Shown: positions 38,909 through 49,590, counted from the first letter of the stretch. The stretch: 64,000 nt of DNA from Rhizobium sp. Root1203 (GCF_001424945.1 NZ_LMCW01000012.1:616398-680397); one strand, 5' to 3'. Notes: generated by a model not told the origin, from the letters alone. Numbers and translations: made by a program.

Positions 38909-38958
38909 TCAAGGCTCCTGGGCGGGAAAACGCGGGGGCTGCGTTTGCCCGGACGTAG

Positions 38959-39159
38959 TTACTTCGTTTCGTCGGCCTTGTGATCGACGGTCTTGCCGGG
39001 GGTCGTGGCCTCGGGGGCGTCTTCGTCATTCATCCCCTTCTTGAAGCTTTTGATGCCCTTGGCAACGTCACCCATCAGTTCCGGAATCTTGCCGCGACCG
39101 AACAACAACAGCACAATGACCAGAACGATCAGCCAGTGCCACATGCTAAAAGAACCCAT
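38959..39159 (-). CDS. tatA: Sec-independent translocase subunit TatA
   Basis: TatA oligomerises to form the Tat pore. This 66-residue protein has the short N-terminal membrane segment ([24 protein letters not shown]: here WHWLIVL and [11 protein letters not shown] are the landmarks), the FGxGK hinge and an amphipathic helix with FKKGMN. It starts tatABC and lies 185 bases downstream of scpB. Confidence 0.95.
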   Translation of the reverse strand: MGSFSMWHWLIVLVIVLLLFGRGKIPELMGDVAKGIKSFKKGMNDEDAPEATTPGKTVDHKADETK

Positions 39160-39344
39160 TACGCTAACTCCCTGTTGCGATGCTTCCTGATGTAAGAATT
39201 TCCGACATCAATTCCAACATCTAAATTCCCCTTGGATTGATGCTTAATGTCACGGGATCGCCCGTTGTGACAAGTCGTCGAGCCGTCGAAAAGCTCTGAT
39301 CCGCATTGTTTTCGCCATGAATGGCGAAACAAAGACAAGTCGCG

Positions 39345-40058
39345 CTAATCTTCGGCTGCACCGCCGGGCGCCAGAAGGCCAAGCTCTTCGAGATCCAGCT
39401 GCGTAATCGGATCTTCGTCCTCGGTCAGTTCGTCACTCATCAAGGGCGACGGGATGTTGAAATTGGCGGGGATGCGGCCGGAAAGCAGGCCTGCACCCTT
39501 CAGCTCTTCGATCCCCGGAAGATCGCGCAGCTCCTCCAGGCCAAAATGGTCGAGGAAGTCGCGGGTGGTCCCGAGCGTCACAGGCCTGCCGGGCGTGCGC
39601 CGCCGGCCGCGAAAGCGAACCCAACCCGCCTCCATGAGCACATCCAGCGTGCCGCGAGAGGTCTGCACGCCGCGGATATCCTCGATTTCCGCACGCGTCA
39701 CCGGCTGGTGATAGGCTATGATCGCAAGAACCTCCAAGGCGGCACGCGAGAGCTTCTTTACTTCGTCCTCGTCGCTGCGGATGACGAAAGACAGGTCGGC
39801 GGCAGTGCGAAACGCCCACGCATCGTCGACCTGCACAAGATTGACGCCGCGATGCGCATACTGATCCTTCAGCCTCAGCATTATGGCGCGGACGTTGAAT
39901 ATTCTGGGCAGCCGGTCGGCAATGAAGCCTTCCGACACGGGCTGCGACGACGCGAAAACCAGGGCTTCGGCGATGCGTTCTGCTTCTGCCTCCGCATGGG
40001 GGTCTTCAGTCGACAGTTCTTCGTCTTCGCGCTCTGTTGCGTCTTCGAGATCGGTCAA
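39345..40058 (-). CDS. scpB: segregation and condensation protein B
   Basis: ScpB is the winged-helix partner of the SMC-ScpAB condensin. The 237 residues include the two winged helices, with ALEVLAIIAYHQPVTRAEIEDIRGV (LAIIAYxQPxxRxEIxxIRGV) as the diagnostic stretch. An acidic N-terminal extension of ~25 residues and an acidic C-terminus (TEDEDPITQLDLEELGLL) flank the core. Its start overlaps the scpA stop by 4 bases. Confidence 0.95.
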   Translation of the reverse strand: MTDLEDATEREDEELSTEDPHAEAEAERIAEALVFASSQPVSEGFIADRLPRIFNVRAIMLRLKDQYAHRGVNLVQVDDAWAFRTAADLSFVIRSDEDEVKKLSRAALEVLAIIAYHQPVTRAEIEDIRGVQTSRGTLDVLMEAGWVRFRGRRRTPGRPVTLGTTRDFLDHFGLEELRDLPGIEELKGAGLLSGRIPANFNIPSPLMSDELTEDEDPITQLDLEELGLLAPGGAAED

Positions 40059-40915
40059 GCCGGTTGCTCCTGTTCGACGATCTGCAGTGTCGCATGTCTT
40101 GGTCCGCGCCGCAGGTATATCGGCTGGAATGCCCCGTCCTGGCGGATCTCCAGCTTGCCCTCGCGCACCAGTTCCAGCGAGGCGGCAAAGGCGCTGGCGA
40201 TGGCCGTCACCCGATCTTCGGGGGACGCCATGTAGCGATACAGGTGCTGTTCAAGCGCCGTCCAGTCGACAATTTCGCCGATAAGGCGGGTCAGCAATTC
40301 GCGGGCGTCGGTCAGCGACCAGACGTTGCGACGCGCAATCGTAACCTGGCTGACAGCCTGGCGCTGCCGCAGCGAGGCATAGGCTGTCAGCAGATCGTAG
40401 AGACTGGCATCGTATGCAGACCTCGGCCGATCCGGGATATGCTCCGGAGCACCACGCGCAAACACGTCGCGACCGAGGCGATTTCGGTTTATCAGCCCGC
40501 CGGCGGCCTCGCGCATCGCCTCCAGACGCTTCAGGCGGAAGGCAAGCGTCGCCGCCATCTCCTCGCCCGATGGACCGTCGTCCTTGGCCTGCTGGGGTAT
40601 CAGCAGCCGCGACTTCAAATAGGCAAGCCACGCCGCCATGACGAGGTAGTCGGCCGCAAGCTCAATCCGGATGCGACGCGCGCTGTCGATGAACTGCAGG
40701 TACTGTTCGGCCAGCGCGAGGACCGAAATACGTGACAAATCGACTTTCTGGTTGCGAGCGAGATAAAGCAGAAGGTCAAGCGGGCCTTCGAAGCCCGCAA
40801 CGTCGATAAGCAGCGCCGGATCGTTGGACGCGCGTTCGGCACCGTTGTCCTGCCAAAGCTTGTCCATCGGCGCTATGGCCGCCCGTGGCCGTTCCGGGGC
40901 CTTTGTCGTGTTCAA
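40055..40915 (-). CDS. scpA: segregation and condensation protein A
   Basis: ScpA is the kleisin that bridges the SMC head domains in chromosome condensation. The 286 residues have the conserved N-terminal block FEGPLDLLLYLARNQKVDL and ADYLVMAAWLAYLKSRLLIP, and a C-terminal winged helix. I took the TTG start at 40915 because AAGGAG lies 8 bases upstream; an ATG at 40867 is an alternative. It lies 20 bases after nagZ and is coupled to scpB. Confidence 0.95.
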   Translation of the reverse strand: MNTTKAPERPRAAIAPMDKLWQDNGAERASNDPALLIDVAGFEGPLDLLLYLARNQKVDLSRISVLALAEQYLQFIDSARRIRIELAADYLVMAAWLAYLKSRLLIPQQAKDDGPSGEEMAATLAFRLKRLEAMREAAGGLINRNRLGRDVFARGAPEHIPDRPRSAYDASLYDLLTAYASLRQRQAVSQVTIARRNVWSLTDARELLTRLIGEIVDWTALEQHLYRYMASPEDRVTAIASAFAASLELVREGKLEIRQDGAFQPIYLRRGPRHATLQIVEQEQPA

Positions 40916-40935
40916 GCGCCGTACTCCTTCTGCAA

Positions 40936-41949
40936 TCAGACCGTCGCAAACATTCCATCGAACTCGGCCCGGATGGCAGCCTCTTGCGCCGCGTCGGGCG
41001 TGGGAAAGCCGTTCTCCACCGCCTTCGCCCGCTCAAGCGGCTTGCCACCGAGGACCGGCACGTTGGCCACGACCTGCTGCATCTCGTCCATGTGCCCGTT
41101 GCAGTGCAAAACGATGTCGCATCCACCGCCGATGATATTCGCAGCGCGCTCGCCGATCGACCCTGCCAGGGCGTTCATCGAGGTATCATCGGACAGCAAC
41201 AGGCCATCGAAACCGATACGCTTGCGAATGATCCCGTCAATCACCTTGGGAGACGTCGTTGCCGGATTGTCCGGATCGATCGCCGTGAAGACGACGTGGC
41301 AGGTCATCGCCAGGAGTTCGTCCTTCATGGCAATGAACGGCGGGAAATCATGTGCTTCCAGCTCGTCCCGCGAAACGTCGACCACCGGCAATTCATGATG
41401 AGAATCGGCGAATCCGCGGCCGTGGCCCGGCACGTGCTTCATGACAGGCAATAGCCCGCCGGCCTTGAGCCCTTCAGCCGCCGCCATGCCCATCTCAGTC
41501 ACCGTGGTGGGTTCGCCGCCGTAGGCGCGGTTTCCGATGACGTTGCTGCTGCCTTCCACCGGAACGTCAAGAACCGGAAGGCAGTCAACATTGATGCCGA
41601 ACCGCGACAGGTCGAACGCATGCAGGCGCGACATCAACCAGGCGGCGCGCTTGCCCCGCTCCTTGTCCTGCCGGTAGAGGTCGCCGAGCTGCTGTCCGGA
41701 GGGGTAGTGCTGAAAGATGGGTGGACGAATCCGCTGCACACGCCCGCCTTCCTGGTCGATCAGGACCGGTGCGTGCCAGCCGACACTTTCGCGCATTTCA
41801 GCGACGAGATCGCTGATCTGCCGCGGTTCCGAGATATTGCGTCCAAAGAGGATGAAGCCCCATGGGCGTTCCGCCTTGTAGAAGGCCTTCTCGTCGGGCG
41901 TAAGGGAAAGGCCGCTGCAGCCCAGGATCATTGCTTTTGATTCGGTCAT
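40936..41949 (-). CDS. nagZ: beta-N-acetylhexosaminidase NagZ
   Basis: NagZ removes N-acetylglucosamine from muropeptides during peptidoglycan recycling in the cytoplasm. This 337-residue glycoside hydrolase family 3 protein has the signature KHVPGHGRGFADSHHELP, including the catalytic His of the mobile loop, and the nucleophile Asp in LLSDDTSMNAL. No signal peptide is present, consistent with the cytoplasm. The start at 41949 (MTESKAMILG) matches the family. It follows the SPOR gene after a terminator, so it may have its own promoter. Confidence 0.93.
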   Translation of the reverse strand: MTESKAMILGCSGLSLTPDEKAFYKAERPWGFILFGRNISEPRQISDLVAEMRESVGWHAPVLIDQEGGRVQRIRPPIFQHYPSGQQLGDLYRQDKERGKRAAWLMSRLHAFDLSRFGINVDCLPVLDVPVEGSSNVIGNRAYGGEPTTVTEMGMAAAEGLKAGGLLPVMKHVPGHGRGFADSHHELPVVDVSRDELEAHDFPPFIAMKDELLAMTCHVVFTAIDPDNPATTSPKVIDGIIRKRIGFDGLLLSDDTSMNALAGSIGERAANIIGGGCDIVLHCNGHMDEMQQVVANVPVLGGKPLERAKAVENGFPTPDAAQEAAIRAEFDGMFATV

Positions 41950-42007
41950 ACTCGAATCATAGTGGTGCCGGGCCAAATTACGAGCCGCGTCAACCGTCAT
42001 TCACAAA

Positions 42008-42035
42008 AAAACGGCGGGACAATGCCCGCCGTTTT
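42008..42035 (-). terminator. rho-independent terminator of the SPOR gene
   Basis: Perfect 11-bp stem aaaacggcggg / cccgccgtttt with a 6-base loop, followed on the minus strand by more T. It lies between the SPOR stop and nagZ. Confidence 0.88.
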
Positions 42036-42055
42036 CCAACCGATTTGGTCCAGCG

Positions 42056-44998
42056 TTACTTCGAAATCAGGCAGGAACCGCCTGCCGCGCGATACTTCTC
42101 GCAGATCGCAGCGGCCTCATCCTTGGAGGACGCTGGAATACGGACGCGATAGAAAGTTCCCTTGCCGGCGATTTCCGCCTTACGGATCTCGTAGCTGCGA
42201 CCGGCGAGCACCCCTGCGAATTTCTTCGACAGGCTGGCATAGGACTTCCTGGCCTCCGCTTCCGAGGGCAGAGAAGCGATTTGCACACCGTAGCTGCCCG
42301 ATGGGGCGGCGGTCGGCTGAGCCTGAGTTGCAGCCGGTGGCGATACGGCCGCCACGTCCTTCGGCGCGGGCTGTGCGGGCGCCGCAGGTGCAGGTGCAAC
42401 CGGGGCAGCAGCGACCGGACGCGTGACCGGAACAGGCGCGGTGTCGGTCTTCGTGCTCGTGACGGTGCGTACCGGCGGATCGACATTTTCAGGCGTTGCG
42501 GCTGCAGCCTTGGCGAGGACATTCTCTGAAGCCTGCGCAGGAGACGGCGTCGCCCCTTCGACCGGCGTCGAGCGGATGTCCGCGGAGGCCATCTGGCCCT
42601 CCGGTGCTGTCGTAGCCGGTGCCAGGGCCGGCTTGGCGCCCGCCGTGATCTTCTGCGTCTGCACCGTCGTCGGCTTCGGGAGCGTCGCCTGGGCAGCCTC
42701 AGGCTCCGGTGCCGGCTCATCACGCGCCACCAGCGTGCCATCCGGCTTGACGATCATGGTACGAACCTTGCGGGCAGACACAGCCGGTACCTTGTCGGCG
42801 TCGCCTGCATCGTCAGCCGCGCTCTGCGTGGCGTCATGTGTCGGCAGCAGACGAGGATCCTGGGTATCGCCCACCGGCGTTGCCATTGGCGGCACTGCCG
42901 TATCGCTATCGTTGTCCTCAGGCATCGTTTCAGGTGTCAGCGTACGCTGCACAACATCGACCGGCTGCTCGTCGCTCGAAACCAGAGCCTTCTGCTTTGG
43001 TGCTTCGGCCGCCGCGCCGCCAACGCTGTCGTATACGGCCTTGTCCTGGTTTGGCACTGTCTTGCCACCCGGATTTTCGGGTACAACCTTCACCGGCTCC
43101 TTGTCGGCGGTGATGACGCGCGGCTCGCCAGAGGCAATTCCAAGGCTGCCGTCTCGCATCAGGAACGAGTAGCCTGCATAGGCCACGCCGCCGAAGACGA
43201 CGATAACGGCGGCAGCCGCCAGCATCCGCTTCATCGACCGGGCGCGGCTCATATCCTCGGCATCGCTAGCCGACTGGATCTGAACTTCGGAAATGTTTTC
43301 ACGACGCTGCTGCACGGGCTCGTTGACGCTGCGACGGAAATCCTCTTCAAGCGCTCGCTCGAACTCGTCGAAGCCATGCGACTGCGTTGACTGCCTCGCT
43401 GCAGGCGGGATCGGTGCGACGGAAGCCGGGGCGTGCGACCGCCAATCATCGACCGACCGTGCGGCCGTTTCGATCGGCTTGGCCGGCGCCAGCAGATTGG
43501 CGATCTCGGCATCGACATCGAAGTCGAAATCGGAGGTTGCGACAACCGGTTGCGGCCTGTCGACCGGCGGGAGCGTCGGAACATGCATTTCTTCGACGGC
43601 TTCTGGATGATACTCGGCGTCCGAGATCATCGACGGATCGAAGGGCAATTCGTCAGCGGCATCGGAGGCAAATGCGGCCGAGACCGGGGCTACCGGGACC
43701 GGCGCAGGGGCAGCCGGCATCGGTTCACGGGAGACTGCCATCGGCGCCTGATACATCGGCACAGACGGGATAGCGGGCGCGGCGCGGGGTACCGGCGCAG
43801 CCTGCACAACTGCCGCGGGCGCGATCGGCTGAGGCTTCGGCTGCTCCGTCTCGCGAGCGACGATCGGCTCGACGAAATCCAGATCCGCCAGCTCCAGCTC
43901 GATGCCTTCAAGGTCCAGCTCGAAATCGTGATCGGCGAAGGGGTCTTCCGCTTCCGGCTGCGCCTTGGCGACAACGGGCTGCGGCTCTGGCTCGGGCTCC
44001 GGGGCGGCTGCGACGGGAGCGACCGGCTCGGGAGCGTACACCGGCGCCGACACTGCCGGCGAAACGGCTGCGACTTCCACCTCGGAAACCGCCGCGACCT
44101 GACGTTCCGGCACAGGATACTGCGAAACATCATCAAGAAGATCATCGATATCGAAGGCGATATCGTCGAGATCGGCAGGTGCCGCTTCCGTCAGGGCGGC
44201 ATCGGCCTGAACGGTACCGTCCCTTGCGGCGGAAGCCAGATCGAATGCCTGATGATCAATCAACGGTTCGGAAGCCGGTGCCTCGATTGCTTCTTCGAAC
44301 GGCTCGTGGCGGTCGATTTCTGCTGGAAACCCAGCCGCCGCAGGTATTTCGAACTCAGCCTCTGGCAAAGCCGCAGCCGGCTCGTAAGGCTCGACGGGCG
44401 CGGGAGCCGGCACAACGACAGGAGCGCTGGGCTCTTCGCGGCGCGCAGGATGGAAGTTGGCGATCGGCAGCCGGATGCTGGCTGCGGACCATTGCGGCGC
44501 CTTTGCGGGCTGCACCGGGGCAGGAGCAGCACCGATCGAGAGCTCCAGTTCCTCGATCAGGTCGCGGGCACCGCCGGATACGGGCTCAGCCGGCCTAGAC
44601 GCCGCAGATGCCGTCCAATCGGCGGAGGAAAGAACAGTGCGCGTGTCGGACTGCTGCTCGACGGCAGAATATTCATCTTCGTCACGCTGCTCCGGAACAG
44701 CCGGTGCGTCAAAAGCAGGCTGTGTATCGTACACAGGCTCGGGCTCGACAAACGCCGGTTCGATCGGCAGGTCGACGACCGCCGGCGCGTGCGGAGCGTC
44801 ATAGCGCTCGAACTCGCGCAGCAACTCATCTTCCAGGTTGAAGGCCGGCTCCTGCCTCGGCGCATCTGCGACCGTATTGGCCGCGACGCGAGGCTCGAAG
44901 CCGACGATACGCGCAAGTTCCGCCAAAGGATCGTCGTCGGCAAAGAGGTCCGTATTCTTACGCGTGTCATACGCCCGCTGTTTATCTGCCATACTCAT
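42056..44998 (-). CDS. large SPOR-domain membrane protein
   Basis: This is a 980-residue bitopic protein. About 580 N-terminal residues are cytoplasmic, low-complexity and rich in Ala, Pro, Glu and Val. One membrane segment lies at about 590-612 (MKRMLAAAAVIVVFGGVAY). Some 300 periplasmic residues of Ala/Pro/Thr-rich linker follow, and the last ~75 residues form a SPOR domain (SYGVQIASLPSEAEARKSY, FYRVRIP) that binds denuded glycan strands at the division septum. The argS-SPOR-nagZ position is standard in rhizobia, but the cytoplasmic part is unusually long and looks disordered. Confidence 0.85.
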   Translation of the reverse strand: MSMADKQRAYDTRKNTDLFADDDPLAELARIVGFEPRVAANTVADAPRQEPAFNLEDELLREFERYDAPHAPAVVDLPIEPAFVEPEPVYDTQPAFDAPAVPEQRDEDEYSAVEQQSDTRTVLSSADWTASAASRPAEPVSGGARDLIEELELSIGAAPAPVQPAKAPQWSAASIRLPIANFHPARREEPSAPVVVPAPAPVEPYEPAAALPEAEFEIPAAAGFPAEIDRHEPFEEAIEAPASEPLIDHQAFDLASAARDGTVQADAALTEAAPADLDDIAFDIDDLLDDVSQYPVPERQVAAVSEVEVAAVSPAVSAPVYAPEPVAPVAAAPEPEPEPQPVVAKAQPEAEDPFADHDFELDLEGIELELADLDFVEPIVARETEQPKPQPIAPAAVVQAAPVPRAAPAIPSVPMYQAPMAVSREPMPAAPAPVPVAPVSAAFASDAADELPFDPSMISDAEYHPEAVEEMHVPTLPPVDRPQPVVATSDFDFDVDAEIANLLAPAKPIETAARSVDDWRSHAPASVAPIPPAARQSTQSHGFDEFERALEEDFRRSVNEPVQQRRENISEVQIQSASDAEDMSRARSMKRMLAAAAVIVVFGGVAYAGYSFLMRDGSLGIASGEPRVITADKEPVKVVPENPGGKTVPNQDKAVYDSVGGAAAEAPKQKALVSSDEQPVDVVQRTLTPETMPEDNDSDTAVPPMATPVGDTQDPRLLPTHDATQSAADDAGDADKVPAVSARKVRTMIVKPDGTLVARDEPAPEPEAAQATLPKPTTVQTQKITAGAKPALAPATTAPEGQMASADIRSTPVEGATPSPAQASENVLAKAAAATPENVDPPVRTVTSTKTDTAPVPVTRPVAAAPVAPAPAAPAQPAPKDVAAVSPPAATQAQPTAAPSGSYGVQIASLPSEAEARKSYASLSKKFAGVLAGRSYEIRKAEIAGKGTFYRVRIPASSKDEAAAICEKYRAAGGSCLISK

Positions 44999-45051
44999 CC
45001 ACTCGCAAATGCAAAGGTTTCGTGCCAGCGCATTGTGGGTAAATGGTGACG

Positions 45052-46809
45052 CTACCGCATCTCTTCCGGCGCAGCGGTCCCTGCAATCGCAAGTCCCGAC
45101 TTCAAAACCGACGCAACGGCGTACACCAGCCCTAGTCTGGCTATACTCGATTCTCGGCTCTTATCGTTAATAAATCGTAAGTCTACCTGATCCTTGCCTT
45201 TATTCCAATGCGCATGGAAAGAACTTGCCAGATCGTAGAGGTAAAATGCGACACGATGCGGCTCCTGCGACTGCGCTGCCGAGTCGACAAGCCTTGGGAA
45301 CTCCGCAACCTTCGCAACCAGTTGCAACTCAGCGGGATCCGATATTCCCGACACCGCTGCAGCAAGGTTCGCCGGCGATACGTCGAGGTCGGAAAATGCC
45401 TCTTTCGCCTGCCGGAAAACGGACATGCAACGGGCATGAGCATACTGTACGTAAAAGACCGGATTGTCTTTCGATTGCTCCGTTACTTTGGCGAAATCGA
45501 AGTCTAGCGGCTCCGAACTCTTGCGGTAAAGCATCATGAAGCGCACCGAATCGCGCCCGACTTCTTCGACAACATCGCGGAGGGTGACGAAATCGCCGGA
45601 ACGCTTCGACATCTTCACCGGCTCGCCGTCACGGAACAGCTTGACGAGCTGGCACAGCAGCACGGTGAGCTTTGCCTTGCCTTCGGACACGGCGCGCGCA
45701 ACAGCTTCCAGGCGCTTCACGTAGCCCCCGTGATCGGCGCCGAGCACGTAGATCATCTCGTCGAAGTCACGGTCGAATTTGTTCTTGAAGTAAGCAACGT
45801 CGGCTGCGAAGTAGGTGTACGAGCCGTCCGACTTGATCAGCGGCCGATCCATGTCGTCGCCGACTTCCGTCGAGCGGAACAGCGTCTGTTCGCGATCCTC
45901 CCAGTCTTCCGGCAGTTGGCCCTTCGGCGGCGGCAACGTCCCCTTGTAGACATGGCCCTTGAAGGTCAGATCGTTGATCGCGGTACGGATCGCAGCAGCG
46001 CCATGGGCATGCAGCGCGCGCTCGGAGAAGAAGACGTCGTGATGCACGTTCAATGCCGCGAGATCCTCGCGTATCATCACCATCATCGCATCTATCGTGC
46101 GGTCCTTGACGATCGGCATCCACTGATCTTCCGGCAGGTTGTGCAACCGCACACCGTAGTCACGCGCCAGTGACTCGCCGACCGGCACGAGATAATCGCC
46201 CGGATAGAGACCCGACGGAATCTCGCCGATCTTCTCTCCCAGCGCCTCACGGTAGCGCAGGAACACCGAACGAGCCAGGACGTCGATCTGCGAGCCGGCG
46301 TCGTTAATATAATATTCCTTCACGACGTCGAAGCCGGCAAAGGACAGCAGATTGGCCAGCGCGTCGCCGACAACGGCGCCGCGGCAATGGCCGACATGCA
46401 TCGGGCCGGTCGGATTGGCCGAGACGTATTCGACGTTGACCCTCTTGCCGACGCCGAGCGTCGAGCGCCCGTAATCGGTGCCTGTCTCGATCATCGACGC
46501 CAGGAGCCGCTGCCAATAGCCGACCGAGAGCTTGATATTGATGAAGCCCGGACCGGCAACTGAGACGTCGGCGACGTCTCCGTCTTCCTTCAGCTTGGCC
46601 GTGATGACCTCCGCCAGGGCGCGAGGGTTTGTCCCAAGCGGCTTTGCGAGGACCATCGCAGCATTGGTCGCCACATCGCCGTGGCTTGGGTCGCGGGGCG
46701 GCTCGACGGCGATGCGGCCGAAATCCAGCTCGGATCGCTTTTCCTTGACCAGATCAATCTGTTCGAGGGCGGTTTTAATCCTGGCTTCGAAATCGGTAAA
46801 AAGGTTCAT
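45052..46809 (-). CDS. argS: arginyl-tRNA synthetase
   Basis: This class I synthetase charges tRNA-Arg. The 585 residues contain the HIGH-type motif [12 protein letters not shown] in the [10 protein letters not shown] context, and the second signature [11 protein letters not shown]. The N-terminal Arg-tRNA-synthetase-specific domain and the C-terminal DALR anticodon-binding domain are both present. The start at 46809 ([11 protein letters not shown]) is typical. It is 53 bases upstream of the SPOR gene and 64 downstream of dgt. Confidence 0.97.
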   Translation of the reverse strand: MNLFTDFEARIKTALEQIDLVKEKRSELDFGRIAVEPPRDPSHGDVATNAAMVLAKPLGTNPRALAEVITAKLKEDGDVADVSVAGPGFINIKLSVGYWQRLLASMIETGTDYGRSTLGVGKRVNVEYVSANPTGPMHVGHCRGAVVGDALANLLSFAGFDVVKEYYINDAGSQIDVLARSVFLRYREALGEKIGEIPSGLYPGDYLVPVGESLARDYGVRLHNLPEDQWMPIVKDRTIDAMMVMIREDLAALNVHHDVFFSERALHAHGAAAIRTAINDLTFKGHVYKGTLPPPKGQLPEDWEDREQTLFRSTEVGDDMDRPLIKSDGSYTYFAADVAYFKNKFDRDFDEMIYVLGADHGGYVKRLEAVARAVSEGKAKLTVLLCQLVKLFRDGEPVKMSKRSGDFVTLRDVVEEVGRDSVRFMMLYRKSSEPLDFDFAKVTEQSKDNPVFYVQYAHARCMSVFRQAKEAFSDLDVSPANLAAAVSGISDPAELQLVAKVAEFPRLVDSAAQSQEPHRVAFYLYDLASSFHAHWNKGKDQVDLRFINDKSRESSIARLGLVYAVASVLKSGLAIAGTAAPEEMR

Positions 46810-46873
46810 CGCACTGTTCCACGCATAGGCTAGCCATAAGGCATTTGCCCGACTTTTGCCGGGCGACCGCTGC

Positions 46874-48091
46874 CTATCGCAAATCCGGAGTATGGTCAAA
46901 CAATCGCCTGTGGGCACTGATTGCGTAGGTGTCGGTCATGCCGGCGAGATAATCGCCGACATGACGGGCCTTCGGCGCCGTGGCGAGGCCAGCGATGTGA
47001 TCGACCCAGTAGTGGCTCTGCATCTCCTTTGGATTGGCCATATACGCCCCGAACAGATCCGTAACGATCTGTGCGGCGCCAGCGCGAATGCGCATGATCT
47101 CCGGATGACGGTAAATGCGTTTGAACAACATCGCCTTGATCTGGCTGTCTGTTTCCGCCATCGCCGGGGAGAAAGTCGCGATCACGCGGTCGGCATGGCG
47201 GACATCGTCGGGGCTTCTCGGCTTCACCTCGGCGAGGCGCTCCTGCGCGACCGAAATAACGTCTTCGACCATGCGCGTGATCTGGCGGCGCATGATCTCG
47301 TGAGTGAAACGGCTCGGCTCGAGGTTGGGATAACGCGCCCTCACTTCAGCCATAAGGCCGGCGAGGAATGGTATTTCCTCCAGCATGTCAAACGTCAGGT
47401 AGCCGGAGCGCAGTCCGTCGTCGATGTCATGCGTGTTGTAGGCAATATCGTCCGCTATCGCGGCCGCCTGCGCCTCGAGGCTGGCGAAGGTGTCGAGTTC
47501 GAGGTCATGAATCTCGCAGTAGTCGAGGATCGGCTGCGGCACCGCGCCTCGCGTACCGACGCCATCCCTGGTCAGAAGCGGGCCGTTGTGCTTGACGAGT
47601 CCCTCGAGGCTTTCCCAAGTCAGGTTGATGCCGTCGAAATCGGCGTAGCGGCGTTCGAGCTTGGTGACGATGCGCAGCGACTGGGCGTTGTGGTCGAAGC
47701 CTCCGAAAGGCATCAATACCTCGTGCAGAGCGTCTTCGCCGGTATGACCAAATGGCGTATGGCCGAAGTCGTGCACGAGCGCCACACCCTCCGCCAGATC
47801 CTCGTCGAGCTTCAGCGCCCTTGCAAGCGCGCGGGCGATCTGTGCCACTTCGATGGTGTGCGTCAGGCGCGTCCGGTAGTGATCCCCGTCCTGGGCAATA
47901 AACACCTGCGTCTTATGCTTCAGCCGGCGGAAGGCCGTGGTATGCACGATCCGGTCTCGATCACGCTGGAAGTCGGAACGCGTCGGGCTGGAGCCTTCCG
48001 GATAGAGCCGTCCACGCGTCGTCCAGGGGTCGGCCGCATAGACCGCCCTGTCACTGTTGCCGAAACCTAATGCCCGCCTGTCGATCGTCAT
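46874..48091 (-). CDS. dGTP triphosphohydrolase-like HD protein
   Basis: This is a 405-residue deoxyguanosinetriphosphate triphosphohydrolase-like protein. The HD-superfamily residues are seen in [29 protein letters not shown] and the later Asp in [13 protein letters not shown]. Enzymes of this type cut dNTPs to nucleoside and triphosphate. The N-terminal [27 protein letters not shown] block (landmarks RDRDRI and [10 protein letters not shown]) marks the type 2 group found in alphaproteobacteria. It is divergent from erpA. Confidence 0.93.
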   Translation of the reverse strand: MTIDRRALGFGNSDRAVYAADPWTTRGRLYPEGSSPTRSDFQRDRDRIVHTTAFRRLKHKTQVFIAQDGDHYRTRLTHTIEVAQIARALARALKLDEDLAEGVALVHDFGHTPFGHTGEDALHEVLMPFGGFDHNAQSLRIVTKLERRYADFDGINLTWESLEGLVKHNGPLLTRDGVGTRGAVPQPILDYCEIHDLELDTFASLEAQAAAIADDIAYNTHDIDDGLRSGYLTFDMLEEIPFLAGLMAEVRARYPNLEPSRFTHEIMRRQITRMVEDVISVAQERLAEVKPRSPDDVRHADRVIATFSPAMAETDSQIKAMLFKRIYRHPEIMRIRAGAAQIVTDLFGAYMANPKEMQSHYWVDHIAGLATAPKARHVGDYLAGMTDTYAISAHRRLFDHTPDLR

Positions 48092-48311
48092 TCTTCACCG
48101 TCACTCGCCATCTCGCAGCCGCTGCCCATTGACGCCGCTTTCCGCTCTTCATACCTATAGAGACGGTAAACGGCAAAGAGGCCCTTTCTTGGCCGCTTTT
48201 CCACAAACCGCGCTTTCGTGATACAAAGCGCAAGTGCCTTTAAAATCAGTCGTTTGTAATCGGCGGCTGAAACGCTATTCTCTCCGGATCTTGACCCCGG
48301 CAGGAGCAGAC

Positions 48312-48644
48312 ATGACCGATACGAGTGTAACCCTTTCCGACGCCGCGGCAAAACGAATCGCAGCGATCGTCGGTACCGAGCCCGGAAAGAGCGCGCTGCG
48401 CGTGTCTGTCGAAGGCGGCGGATGTTCGGGCTTTTCCTACAAGTTCGATCTTGCTGACGGTGTGCAGGACGACGACACCATCGTCGAGAAGAACAATGCC
48501 AAGGTGCTGATCGACAGCCTCTCCCTGGTCTACATGGCGGGGTCGGAGATCGACTTCGTCGACAACCTGCTTGGCCAATCCTTCCAGATCAAGAACCCGA
48601 ACGCCGTGGCGAGCTGCGGCTGCGGAACCAGCTTCTCGATCTAG
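48312..48644 (+). CDS. erpA: A-type iron-sulfur cluster insertion protein ErpA
   Basis: This is a 110-residue A-type carrier that delivers Fe-S clusters to apoproteins. The three ligand cysteines occur in GGGCSGF and SCGCGTSF. The length and the VTLSDAAAKRIAAIV start are typical of the HesB/ErpA family. AGGAG precedes the ATG. It is followed by a hairpin terminator, then xthA. No isc or suf genes are adjacent. Confidence 0.9.
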   Translation: MTDTSVTLSDAAAKRIAAIVGTEPGKSALRVSVEGGGCSGFSYKFDLADGVQDDDTIVEKNNAKVLIDSLSLVYMAGSEIDFVDNLLGQSFQIKNPNAVASCGCGTSFSI

Positions 48645-48668
48645 TTCCTTTCGGATCTATCCACATCG

Positions 48669-48698
48669 AACCGGCCGAAGAATGTCTTCGGGCCGGTT
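48669..48698 (+). terminator. rho-independent terminator of erpA
   Basis: Stem aaccggcc / ggccggtt (48669-48676 and 48691-48698) with an inner gaag/cttc extension and a short T-rich tail. Confidence 0.7.
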
Positions 48699-48763
48699 TA
48701 TCGTCTTGTGGTGGGTTGGAGGAGCGCGGTAGAAGAAGGCGTTAGAGCGGAACAGGACCTCCC

Positions 48764-49555
48764 ATGAAGATCGCGACCTGGAACATAAACGGCGTCAAGG
48801 CGCGCATCGACAATCTCACGCAGTGGCTGAAGGATTCCGACCCGGATATCGCCTGCCTGCAGGAGATCAAGACGGTCGACGAGGGGTTCCCCAGGCTCGA
48901 GATAGAGGCCCTTGGCTATCACGTGGAGACGCATGGCCAGAAGGGGTTCAACGGTGTCGCGATCCTCTCCAAGACCAAGCCGGACGAGGTCAGCCGAGGA
49001 CTACCGGGCGATCCGCTGGACGAGCAAGCCCGGTTTCTCGAGGCTGTGTTCTCTCTGCCAGGAAACCGTGTCGCCCGCGTCTGCTGCCTCTACTTGCCGA
49101 ACGGCAATCCTATAGAGACGGAAAAATACACCTACAAGCTTGCCTGGATGGAGCGGCTGCGCAAATTCGTGGCGGAACGCCTTGCCTACGAAGAGATCCT
49201 CATCCTCGCCGGCGACTACAATGTGATCCCAGAGCCGCATGACTGCTTCGATCCGAAAGTCTGGGAGAACGATGCGCTTTTCCTGCCGCAAACGCGAGAG
49301 GCCTTCCGGAGGTTGGAAAGCCTCGGCATGACCGACGCAGTCCGGGCGACAACGGATGCGGTTCCGGCCTATACGTTCTGGGATTACCAGGCGGGAGCCT
49401 GGCCGAAGAACAACGGCATCCGCATCGACCACCTGATGCTCTCGCCGGAAGCGGCCGACCGCATGACCTCGACGGCGATCGAGAAGCATGTTCGCGCCTG
49501 GGAAAAACCCTCCGACCACGTGCCTGTCGTCGCGTATTTCGACTTTGCGGCCTAG
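48764..49555 (+). CDS. xthA: exodeoxyribonuclease III
   Basis: This AP endonuclease/3' exonuclease acts in base-excision repair. The 263 residues show the EEP-fold catalytic residues: WNINGVKAR, CLQEIKT (Glu metal ligand), the central Tyr/Asp/Asn in GDYNVIP, and the final SDHVPVVAY (Asp-His). The length is standard. It is separated from erpA by a terminator and has only a weak ribosome site. Confidence 0.95.
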   Translation: MKIATWNINGVKARIDNLTQWLKDSDPDIACLQEIKTVDEGFPRLEIEALGYHVETHGQKGFNGVAILSKTKPDEVSRGLPGDPLDEQARFLEAVFSLPGNRVARVCCLYLPNGNPIETEKYTYKLAWMERLRKFVAERLAYEEILILAGDYNVIPEPHDCFDPKVWENDALFLPQTREAFRRLESLGMTDAVRATTDAVPAYTFWDYQAGAWPKNNGIRIDHLMLSPEAADRMTSTAIEKHVRAWEKPSDHVPVVAYFDFAA

Positions 49556-49590
49556 TCAAAGCTGCAAGCAGAGGGTATCGCCCCTATAGC

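Noticed and set aside
43433..45049. A 538-codon Arg/Gly-rich open frame on the plus strand
   Set aside because: It mirrors the low-complexity SPOR gene; repetitive G+C-rich sequence opens the opposite strand.
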